A DNA stretch of 5,155 nucleotides, taken from the NCBI GenBank assembly GCA_013329565.1, contig DUJZ01000103.1, forward strand, positions 1-5,155, read 5' to 3'. Under the pieces are notes generated by a model, which did no database searches, had not been told where the DNA came from, and saw nothing but the letters and a program-made list of their open reading frames with translations. The stretch comes from Methanomassiliicoccales archaeon (GTDB lineage Archaea; Thermoplasmatota; Thermoplasmata; Methanomassiliicoccales; UBA472). The position numbers and the translations under genes are program-made. Of the stretch, positions 1-4,803 are shown piece after piece (position 1 is the stretch's first letter; each line of letters opens with the position of its first letter).

Positions 1-320
1 GGGAAAGTGGTATAACCTTCGGACTTGGCGATCTTGATGGAGTCGAAGAACAGCAGGGTCGCGATGTCCATGGTCAGCTCGTTGCAGAAAACCTCGCAAT
101 CCTTCTTCTGCACCAGCAGGGGTACTGCTCCGCTGTGGTCCAGATGGGAGTGGGTTATGAACACTCCCTCCACATCCTCTTCGGGCATCATGGGGAAATG
201 TGGCATCTCCGGTTTGACCAGCCTCATTCCGTACTCGAACATTATATTGGCGCCTTGGTTCTCCACAAGCATTCCTAGTTTGCCAACCAGGTCGGCGCCG
301 CCCAAGAATTTCATTTTCAT
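1..320 (-). CDS. beta-CASP metallo-beta-lactamase RNase (aCPSF2-like), N-terminal part only
   Basis: This is the N-terminal 106 residues of a metallo-beta-lactamase-fold RNA nuclease, cut by the left edge of the window. The protein opens with a glycine-rich strand (FLGGADLVG, residues 5-13). The zinc-binding signature HSHLDH follows at residues 57-62 (H57, H59, D61, H62) and continues into SGAVPLL, as in archaeal CPSF/RNase J-type beta-CASP enzymes. These enzymes process or degrade RNA in the cytoplasm. The spacing and the YGMRL..P segment resemble aCPSF2 more than the KH-domain aCPSF1, since no KH domains precede the lactamase fold. The start ATG at 320 is chosen because GAGGT lies 7 nt upstream (complement of 328-332). 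A second in-frame ATG at 314 is possible. Motif I, usually DYG, reads EYG here (residues 29-31). The beta-CASP domain lies outside the window, so the exact subfamily is inferred. Confidence 0.85.
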   Translation of the reverse strand, partial: MKMKFLGGADLVGKLGMLVENQGANIMFEYGMRLVKPEMPHFPMMPEEDVEGVFITHSHLDHSGAVPLLVQKKDCEVFCNELTMDIATLLFFDSIKIAKSEGYTTF

Positions 321-327
321 TTCATTT

Positions 328-332
328 ACCTC
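328..332 (-). promoter_or_regulatory. Shine-Dalgarno site of the beta-CASP RNase gene
   Basis: The minus strand reads GAGGT, followed by a 7-nt spacer to the ATG at 320. This favours 320 over the in-frame ATG at 314, and it implies a transcript with a 5' leader rather than a leaderless one. Confidence 0.6.
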
Positions 333-460
333 TTCCAGATCGTGATTTAGGGATAGTGAGCATTACCCACGAGCCACGCGATGAGCTCTCGCCCCTGGTC
401 GTGATGAACGTGGAGCTACGGAACGTTTCTATATGCTCTCGTTCAGGCTACTCCAAATGC

Positions 461-467
461 ATATAAA
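461..467 (-). promoter_or_regulatory. Candidate TATA box for the beta-CASP RNase gene
   Basis: On the minus strand this reads TTTATAT, a good match to the archaeal TATA consensus, inside an A/T-rich patch (455-476). Transcription would start near 438-440 and leave a leader of roughly 120 nt before the ATG at 320. The leader contains a few short complementary segments (for example CCACG near 367 and CGTGG near 409), but I could not recognise a known riboswitch or RNA. A closer but weaker box cannot be excluded. Confidence 0.4.
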
Positions 468-498
468 CTATTTTTGGTCAGGCGGACCTATCTGAGAG

Positions 499-514
499 GT
501 CGGAAACATTCGAC
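499..514. repeat. Imperfect inverted repeat upstream of the HTH gene promoter
   Basis: GTCGGAAACATTCGAC is a near-palindrome: GTCG and CGAC ends with GAA/TTC inside, one base short of perfect symmetry. It lies just upstream of the TATA box at 522-528, where an archaeal activator or the TFB recognition region would sit. Its left half GTCGGA-A matches the half-site of the perfect palindrome at 967-984. A role as an operator is inferred. Confidence 0.35.
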
Positions 515-521
515 TCAAATG

Positions 522-528
522 TTTTATA
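522..528 (+). promoter_or_regulatory. TATA box of the small HTH gene
   Basis: TTTTATA lies 23-29 bp upstream of the ATG at 551, the canonical distance between an archaeal TATA box and the transcription start. The transcript is therefore predicted to begin at or next to the A of that ATG (leaderless). The in-frame ATG at 536 would lie before the transcription start, so 551 is preferred. Confidence 0.65.
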
Positions 529-550
529 CCTAGGTATGCGATTGAATATC

Positions 551-907
551 ATGGGTGAGCTCGCCATAAGCTACCGGGCGAGGGGGCTTCTTGACGTCGA
601 CCGGGTCTGGCTGAGCTCCGCCTTCAGGGTCCAGCTCATCAAGATGGGAATAGAGAAGGCCGGTTCAGTGAACGAATTGGGCCGTCGGATGGGTTACCGA
701 TCACGTGTCCATCCCGGATGGGGCGTGGTGCAGATAATGCAGGGGAAACAGGCCTTCCCGGTGTCTCGACTGAAGCTGCTGGCGGAATACCTGGAATATC
801 CATTGGACGACGTTCTTCAATACATAACCCAGCCAAATCGGGTCACCCCCGAGAACACCAGGAGCGCCTTGGCCATGTACGGCCTCAGCGGATACATCCC
901 GCGATGA
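551..907 (+). CDS. Small helix-turn-helix DNA-binding protein, unknown role
   Basis: A 118-residue soluble protein with no signal peptide or membrane segment. Residues about 24-90 resemble an XRE/Cro-type helix-turn-helix. SVNELGRRMGY (39-49) looks like the first helices, GWGVVQIMQGKQ (57-68) like the recognition helix and turn, and VSRLKLLAEYLEYPLDDVL (71-89) like the closing helices seen in Cro/C1 domains. Between the two HTH helices sits an extra RSRVHPG loop (50-57) not usual in bacterial XRE proteins. The C-terminal 30 residues have no recognised motif. The start at 551 is chosen from the TATA box spacing; a start at 536 would add MRLNI. The gene has its own promoter and is followed 31 bp later by the TATA box of a membrane-protein gene. 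An imperfect dyad lies at 499-514 upstream. It is probably a transcription regulator, but its target is not shown by the sequence. Confidence 0.7.
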   Translation: MGELAISYRARGLLDVDRVWLSSAFRVQLIKMGIEKAGSVNELGRRMGYRSRVHPGWGVVQIMQGKQAFPVSRLKLLAEYLEYPLDDVLQYITQPNRVTPENTRSALAMYGLSGYIPR

Positions 908-938
908 TGCTGGCACTAGGCCGCCGCAGAAAAAATGA

Positions 939-944
939 TTTATA
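939..944 (+). promoter_or_regulatory. TATA box of the membrane-protein gene
   Basis: TTTATA follows an A-rich run (930-935) in the 57-bp gap between the HTH stop and the TTG at 965. By the usual spacing, transcription should begin at about 965-970. That is at or just after the TTG and inside the palindrome at 967-984. Confidence 0.55.
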
Positions 945-966
945 GTAACCGTGCTATATTGTAATT

Positions 967-984
967 GTCGGACACCTGTCCGAC
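967..984. repeat. Perfect 18-bp palindrome at the predicted transcription start
   Basis: GTCGGACA and TGTCCGAC are perfect 8-bp inverted arms separated by CC. The dyad begins 23 bp after the TATA box at 939-944, so it covers the expected +1. A protein bound here would block RNA polymerase loading or escape, the typical position of an archaeal repressor operator. It could also fold as a short 5' hairpin in the mRNA. If translation starts at the TTG at 965, the same bases would be codons, which makes such exact symmetry less expected. Confidence 0.55.
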
Positions 985-997
985 CGAAGGGGATGGG

Positions 998-1906
998 ATG
1001 GTATTCAGGCGTAGCGCCGATGCGGACGATGAGATAACTAACACTCTCATTGACCGTGGGGTCTATCGTCTCTCCGAGGTCTATGAGGACGAGGAGATCA
1101 AGAAGTTCAAGGACGTCAAGGTCCCCTATTCGTTCTGGAGCGCGGTCAAGTACTCATTCATTCTGACCGTGCTGCTGTGGTGGCTCCCCGTTTTCGGCCA
1201 GATGGTGGCCGGTTTCGTAAGCGGCCGCCGCGCCGGAAAGCCCTGGAAGGGAGTGGTCGCCGCGCTCGTACCGCTTACCGTGGTGTTCCTTCTGTCGCTC
1301 CTGGTTGACGAGGGTTACATACCCACCGTCATCAGCGGCGTGGACTGGACGCCCTCTCACATCCTGGACGTGGTGAAGGACTTCATTCCGCTCCTTGCTC
1401 CGTATATAGTGTTCGTCGAGATGTACCTTACCTCGTTCATTGATACCATCCAGATCGCCACCGATGTCCGGGTGGACGTGTACATCATCACTGCCGCCTT
1501 CGCCTACATCGGCGGCATATTGGCCGAACAGTCCAGGCTGGAGATGAACTTCGTGGCCAAGCACGGCGGCAACTCCATGACCGTGGTGGTCGGCGGTGGG
1601 GAGAGGGCGCCCCGGGAGGAAGCGCCGGAGGAGAGGCCGGTCCGTGGAAAGCGCCCCATTTCGGCCAAGCCCATCAAGACCAGGCAGGAGCAGAAGGTCA
1701 TCCGCTTCAGGGACATGAAAGACCTTACCACCGCCAGCGATGATGATTACGTTCAGGAGTATACAGAGCGCGGGGAGCAGTGGTACGAGGAGGGCGAGGA
1801 GCCCGACGAGGAGGTGCCCCGGAACATCGCCGGCTTGGCCAAGAGGTCCTCCAAAGGGTCCGGGAAGGGCAAGGATCTCAAGCCAGGCGATTGGAAGTTC
1901 ATCTAA
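998..1906 (+). CDS. Multi-pass membrane protein with long charged C-terminal tail, unknown function
   Basis: I do not recognise a characterised family. From ATG 998 the protein has 302 residues. An acidic soluble N-terminus (about 1-48) is followed by hydrophobic segments at about 51-73, 86-104, 122-147 and 161-177, so probably three or four membrane helices. The first helix ends in GFVSGRRAGKPWKG, a loop style I recall from small uncharacterised archaeal membrane proteins. After the last helix, about 110 residues form a hydrophilic tail. This has a proline/arginine/glutamate-rich stretch, an acidic run (YEEGEEPDEE) and a lysine/glycine-rich end (KRSSKGSGKGK), and is probably disordered. The frame is open from a TTG at 965, which would add 11 residues. 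I prefer 998 because the TATA box predicts transcription starting near 965-970, and because a perfect palindrome fills 967-984. The upstream purine run AGGGGATGGG is only a weak ribosome site, so the start is unsettled. Confidence 0.7.
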   Translation: MVFRRSADADDEITNTLIDRGVYRLSEVYEDEEIKKFKDVKVPYSFWSAVKYSFILTVLLWWLPVFGQMVAGFVSGRRAGKPWKGVVAALVPLTVVFLLSLLVDEGYIPTVISGVDWTPSHILDVVKDFIPLLAPYIVFVEMYLTSFIDTIQIATDVRVDVYIITAAFAYIGGILAEQSRLEMNFVAKHGGNSMTVVVGGGERAPREEAPEERPVRGKRPISAKPIKTRQEQKVIRFRDMKDLTTASDDDYVQEYTERGEQWYEEGEEPDEEVPRNIAGLAKRSSKGSGKGKDLKPGDWKFI

Positions 1907-1918
1907 GTTCGCTGAATA

Positions 1919-1928
1919 ATTTTTTATA
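1919..1928 (+). promoter_or_regulatory. T-tract/TATA box between the membrane-protein gene and tfs
   Basis: The run AATTTTTTATAG has T residues at 1920-1925 leading directly into TTTATA (1923-1928). It lies 13 bp after the membrane-protein stop and 35-40 bp before the tfs ATG. The T-run is the kind of signal at which archaeal RNA polymerase terminates, and the TATA box predicts tfs transcription starting near 1950-1953, giving a leader of about 10-13 nt. One short element probably serves both genes. Confidence 0.5.
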
Positions 1929-1962
1929 GCCCTAGCTTTTGTGGTGCTTTGGCGAGTATCTA

Positions 1963-2268
1963 ATGTTCTGTCCAAACTGCCACAAGATCATGAAATCGGA
2001 CCATGGGAAGTTCGTGTGCAGGAATCCGGAGTGCAGGCACGAGGTGATCAAGGATGGTAAACCGGTCTGCTTCACCACCTGCGGGAAGGAGAAGGAGATG
2101 ACCGTCATCGACGGCAACGCCCCCACCCTCCCCCGCACCAGGATCGAATGCCCCAAGTGCGCGCACCAGGAAGCTTTCTGGGTGCTGCGCCAGACCAGGG
2201 CGGCCGATGAACCGGAGACCAAGATCTACCGATGCGTCTCCTGCGGGCACTCCTGGCGCGAGTACTGA
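1963..2268 (+). CDS. tfs: Transcription factor S (TFS), RNA polymerase transcript-cleavage factor
   Basis: A 101-residue archaeal TFIIS/RPB9-like protein, close to the usual family length of about 105-110. It rescues backtracked RNA polymerase by stimulating cleavage of the 3' end of the RNA. The N-terminal zinc ribbon uses C3, C6, C19 and C24. The C-terminal ribbon uses C63, C66, C91 and C94. The catalytic acidic pair D82-E83 is present in QTRAADEPET (77-86), so this is an active cleavage factor and not an inactive RPB9-type paralogue. The ending YRCVSCGHSWREY is typical. The linker carries an extra C36-x3-C40 pair. The frame is open back to a TTG at 1939, but ATG 1963 places the first CPNC at the normal position and follows the TATA box by a short leader. 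It is followed by pcn after 66 bp with a separate TATA box. Confidence 0.95.
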   Translation: MFCPNCHKIMKSDHGKFVCRNPECRHEVIKDGKPVCFTTCGKEKEMTVIDGNAPTLPRTRIECPKCAHQEAFWVLRQTRAADEPETKIYRCVSCGHSWREY

Positions 2269-2292
2269 ATTAGCCTTCGATTTGCAGAAAAG

Positions 2293-2300
2293 TTATAATT
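2293..2300 (+). promoter_or_regulatory. TATA box of pcn
   Basis: TTATAATT lies 35-42 bp before the pcn ATG in the A/T-rich gap after tfs. It predicts transcription from about 2320-2323 and a leader of about 12-15 nt. The leader contains the purine run GAAGGGGA (2323-2330), a weak ribosome-binding candidate. The gene may also be read through from tfs. Confidence 0.5.
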
Positions 2301-2334
2301 AGATAGGACTTTACTGTGGAAAGAAGGGGACCCG

Positions 2335-3072
2335 ATGTTTCAGGCCAAATTAAGATCCGATATCCTCAAAGGGATCGTCGACGTCGTTTCCACGCTCATT
2401 GACGAGGCCAAGTTCAAGATAGGCGACAACGGCATACAGCTGAAGGCGGTCGACCCGGCCCATGTGGCCATGATCGACCTGACCCTGAGCAAGGACGCCT
2501 TCGAGCAGTACTCCGCCGCCGAGACCGACCTCGGTCTGGACCTGGAGAAGCTGAAGGAGGTCATCCGCCTGTCCAGGTCCGGCGACCTCATCGAGATGCG
2601 CCAGGACGAGGAGCGCGGCCGCCTGGTCCTAATGGTCGGCAACATCACCCGCCGCATGAACCTGGTCTCCACGGAAGGCATGAGCGACCCCAAGGTCCCC
2701 AATCTGACCCTTCCGGCCCGTATAACCGTTACCGTAGACGAGCTGCAGCGGGGGATCAAGGCCGCCGAGAGCATCTCCGACCATGTGGCGCTCAACGCCA
2801 ACACCGAGGGCTTCGAGATGGTTTCCGACGGCGACACCGATTCCGTCAGCCTGAAGCTGCCCAAGGCCTTGCTGGTCGACCTGCAGTGCTCGGAGAGCAT
2901 CCGCTCCCTGTTCCCCATGGACTACTTCTCGACGATCATAAAGGCCATACCGAGCGGCACCAACGTCAGCATCAATCTGGGCAACGACCTGCCGGTCCGC
3001 CTGGACTTTGATATCGCCGCCGGAAAGGGTAGCGTCCGTTACCTGCTGGCCCCGCGCATCGAGAACGATTAG
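2335..3072 (+). CDS. pcn: DNA polymerase sliding clamp PCNA
   Basis: A 245-residue protein of exactly the usual archaeal PCNA length. It forms a ring of three subunits around DNA and tethers polymerase, ligase, FEN1 and other replication and repair proteins through PIP motifs. The signature KAVDPAHVAMIDLTL (37-51) is the conserved first-domain strand. The interdomain connecting loop is near residues 114-127 (EGMSDPKVPNLTLP). The C-terminal LLAPRIEND (237-245) is the conserved tail that binds client proteins. ATG 2335 gives the standard MFQAKL N-terminus. It is preceded by tfs and by its own TATA box, and its TAG stop overlaps the stop of the convergent HD gene. Only one pcn is visible here; whether it is a homotrimer is inferred from euryarchaeal practice. 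Confidence 0.97.
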   Translation: MFQAKLRSDILKGIVDVVSTLIDEAKFKIGDNGIQLKAVDPAHVAMIDLTLSKDAFEQYSAAETDLGLDLEKLKEVIRLSRSGDLIEMRQDEERGRLVLMVGNITRRMNLVSTEGMSDPKVPNLTLPARITVTVDELQRGIKAAESISDHVALNANTEGFEMVSDGDTDSVSLKLPKALLVDLQCSESIRSLFPMDYFSTIIKAIPSGTNVSINLGNDLPVRLDFDIAAGKGSVRYLLAPRIEND

Positions 3073-3839
3073 AGGCGCAGACCCTTCACGATCCCGCACT
3101 CCGCCTCGGGCACCTTCACCTCTACGGTGATGAGCTCCCGCAGACCGGAGCGGGCGATCTTCTCTTTCAGAAGCTCATCGACCTGGAATATCCCGGCGGA
3201 GTTGTTCATTAGAATATCGATGAGCACTGGCCTGTCGGTCCCTTTGCTCACCCTCACCTTGTCGATGGCCAAGGCGCTCACCGAATGGATGTTGATGCTG
3301 CCGCTGGCGAACGGGATGCGCGCCCGACCCTTCTCCATGTCCAGAGCGTCGGCCACCCGGACGACGCCCCCTTCTATGGTGTAAGGGACGAAACCCTCGT
3401 GATGGGAGATCATGGCATGCTGCGTCTCGGCCACCATGAAGGTGAGCGTCGGCTCCTCGTAAAGACCTCGCAACATCCGCCGCAGTATCGGCGGGGAGAG
3501 CATGATGGAAAATTTGTCATGGTCCTCCCGGTGCACTGATAGTCCGATATCGTGCATTGCTGACGCCAGAACGACCACCACCTCGGCGTCCTCCTTGGTC
3601 AGCCAGTAGTTCTTCACCACTCCCGGCTGATGCCCCGCCTCCACGAGCAGCCGGAGCATCTTGAGCGCGTTGCGGGCCACGATGCGCACGTGCGTGGAGC
3701 CGTGATCGCTGAAACCCAGGCGATCGATGGCGTTGATATTGGACGCCTTCCAGAGGGCCTTGACCTCCTCGTCGGAGTTCATCCTTTCCAACACCGTGGA
3801 CAGCTTTGCGTTTCCCTGGACGGGCACCTCGAACGCCAT
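3069..3839 (-). CDS. HD-domain metal-dependent phosphohydrolase, substrate unknown
   Basis: A 256-residue soluble HD-superfamily protein. The metal-binding pattern is visible as DHGSTH (45-50, with H46 and H50), the HD pair in AMHDIGLSVH (H96-D97), histidines H103 and H107, a second histidine cluster at H141 and H146-H147, and the closing aspartate in RVADALDM (D164). These residues bind one or two metal ions in nucleotide and phosphodiester hydrolases. After residue about 180 comes a C-terminal domain of mixed strands and helices (to 256) that I do not recognise. The substrate cannot be told from the sequence; nucleotides or cyclic nucleotides are options. ATG 3839 is favoured because a TTTAAT box lies 26-31 bp upstream, suggesting a leaderless mRNA. 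An out-of-frame ATG sits 4 nt earlier at 3843. The gene converges on pcn with a 4-bp overlap. Confidence 0.88.
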   Translation of the reverse strand: MAFEVPVQGNAKLSTVLERMNSDEEVKALWKASNINAIDRLGFSDHGSTHVRIVARNALKMLRLLVEAGHQPGVVKNYWLTKEDAEVVVVLASAMHDIGLSVHREDHDKFSIMLSPPILRRMLRGLYEEPTLTFMVAETQHAMISHHEGFVPYTIEGGVVRVADALDMEKGRARIPFASGSINIHSVSALAIDKVRVSKGTDRPVLIDILMNNSAGIFQVDELLKEKIARSGLRELITVEVKVPEAECGIVKGLRL

Positions 3840-3864
3840 GCATGGGCGATCGTCTTGCCACTAG

Positions 3865-3870
3865 ATTAAA
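3865..3870 (-). promoter_or_regulatory. TATA box of the HD phosphohydrolase gene
   Basis: The minus strand reads TTTAAT, 26-31 bp before the ATG at 3839. This is the spacing expected for a transcript beginning at or within a few bases of the start codon. No Shine-Dalgarno is visible in the bases just before the ATG, consistent with leaderless translation. Confidence 0.5.
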
Positions 3871-3914
3871 CATTGATTGCTCGGTGGTGCGGCTCTTCGG
3901 ACATTTGGAAAATA

Positions 3915-3922
3915 TTTTTAAG
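3915..3922 (+). promoter_or_regulatory. TATA box of the transketolase operon
   Basis: TTTTTAAG in an A/T patch (3908-3922) predicts transcription from about 3943-3946, leaving a leader of about 22 nt that contains the Shine-Dalgarno at 3955-3959. A second candidate, CTATAATG at 3931-3938, would start transcription near 3961 and would remove the Shine-Dalgarno, so it is less likely to be the box in use. Confidence 0.45.
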
Positions 3923-3954
3923 CGATGGCCCTATAATGAGGACACCCCATCCCT

Positions 3955-3959
3955 AGGTG
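3955..3959 (+). promoter_or_regulatory. Shine-Dalgarno that fixes the TTG start of transketolase N-subunit
   Basis: AGGTG is followed by 7 nt and then TTG at 3967. AGGTG is part of the GGAGGTGAT consensus. It supports the rare TTG start, which is the only usable start codon between the in-frame stop at 3937 and the conserved N-terminal region. Confidence 0.7.
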
Positions 3960-3966
3960 CTTTACT

Positions 3967-4803
3967 TTGAATTCCATAAATGAAGGACGCGTTGAGGAGC
4001 TGGAGCAGAGGGCGGCCTCCCTGCGCCGGCACGTCATAAAGATGATCTACGCCGCTGGCTCCGGACATCCCGGCGGTTCGCTCTCCGCCGCGGACATCGT
4101 GACCGCCCTGTTCTTCGAGGTAATGGACCATTCCCCGGAGCGCAAGGACTCCCAGGACCGGGATCATTTCATCTTGTCCAAGGGGCACGCCGCCCCCATC
4201 TACTACGCCGCCCTGGCCGAGAGCGGATACTTCCCGGTGGAGGAGCTGGTCACGTTGCGCAAGCTGCATTCCCGTTTGCAAGGGCACCCCTCCCGGGTGA
4301 AGACCCCTGGAGTGGAGATGTCGACGGGATCGCTGGGGCAGGGGCTCAGCGTCGCTAACGGACTGGCCCTGGCGCTGCGCCTTCAGAACCTGGACCGCAA
4401 GGTGTACTGCCTGTGCGGGGACGGGGAGATGGCCGAGGGCCAGGTCTGGGAGGCGGCAATGTTCGCCTCGCACAATCATCTGGACAATGTCATTGCCATA
4501 GTCGATCGCAACGGCCTGCAGATAGACGGCCGGACGGAGGACGTCATGGCCCTGGAGCCGCTGGCGGACAAGTGGAAGGCCTTCGGCTGGAACGTTCTGT
4601 CCATGGACGGCAACGACATGCGGCAGGTGCTGGAGACGCTTAACGAAGCGCGCCAGCACAAGGGCGGCCCGACGGTCATCATGGCCAAGACCGTGAAGGG
4701 GAAGGGCGTCTCCTTCATGGAGAACAACGTCGGCTTCCACGGCAAGTCTCCGAACGAGAAGGAGTTTGAGCAGGCCATGCGCGAGCTGGGGGGACCGGTA
4801 TGA
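3967..4803 (+). CDS. Transketolase, N-terminal (thiamine diphosphate-binding) subunit
   Basis: A 278-residue protein matching the first third of full-length transketolase, which archaea often encode as two genes. With the downstream subunit it transfers two-carbon ketol units between sugar phosphates. [14 protein letters not shown] (31-44) carries a conserved active-site histidine (H34), and [13 protein letters not shown] (71-83) holds H74. [12 protein letters not shown] (121-132) precedes the cofactor motif [13 protein letters not shown] (151-163), and N182 in VDRNGLQ closes the GDG-N thiamine diphosphate/metal site. [13 protein letters not shown] (241-253) is also typical. The TTG start is required: an in-frame TGA stands at 3937, no ATG or GTG lies before M26, and starting at M26 would remove part of the conserved helix leading to GHPGG. 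A good Shine-Dalgarno lies 7 nt upstream. The TGA stop overlaps the next gene's ATG. Confidence 0.95.
   Translation: MNSINEGRVEELEQRAASLRRHVIKMIYAAGSGHPGGSLSAADIVTALFFEVMDHSPERKDSQDRDHFILSKGHAAPIYYAALAESGYFPVEELVTLRKLHSRLQGHPSRVKTPGVEMSTGSLGQGLSVANGLALALRLQNLDRKVYCLCGDGEMAEGQVWEAAMFASHNHLDNVIAIVDRNGLQIDGRTEDVMALEPLADKWKAFGWNVLSMDGNDMRQVLETLNEARQHKGGPTVIMAKTVKGKGVSFMENNVGFHGKSPNEKEFEQAMRELGGPV

Noticed and set aside
25..345. Plus-strand 106-codon frame at the left end
   Set aside because: It is antisense to the HSHLDH-containing RNase, which has a good start and Shine-Dalgarno on the minus strand.
536..550. Upstream ATG at 536 as the start of the HTH gene
   Set aside because: It lies only 8 bp after the TATA box, before the expected transcription start, so it should not be in the mRNA.
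321..550. Possible tRNA or small RNA gene in the divergent region
   Set aside because: I found no tRNA T-loop (GTTCRANNC) or cloverleaf pattern, only short scattered complementarities.
1154..1975. A 273-codon open frame antisense to the membrane-protein gene
   Set aside because: It mirrors the GC-rich codon pattern of the plus-strand gene, lacks any recognisable domain, and the plus strand has a convincing promoter and membrane helices. It is a shadow frame.
2340..3099. Two long minus-strand frames across pcn
   Set aside because: PCNA is certain on the plus strand, and the minus-strand translations show no domain and no promoter.
3836..3845. Palindrome CCATGCATGG at the start of the HD gene
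   Set aside because: It is only 10 bp, does not extend, and arises from two overlapping ATG triplets. It is weak as an operator.
3931..4740. A 269-codon open frame antisense to the transketolase N-subunit
   Set aside because: The plus strand encodes an unmistakable transketolase. The antisense frame is low-complexity and rich in H, L, R and G, typical of antisense frames in GC-rich genes.
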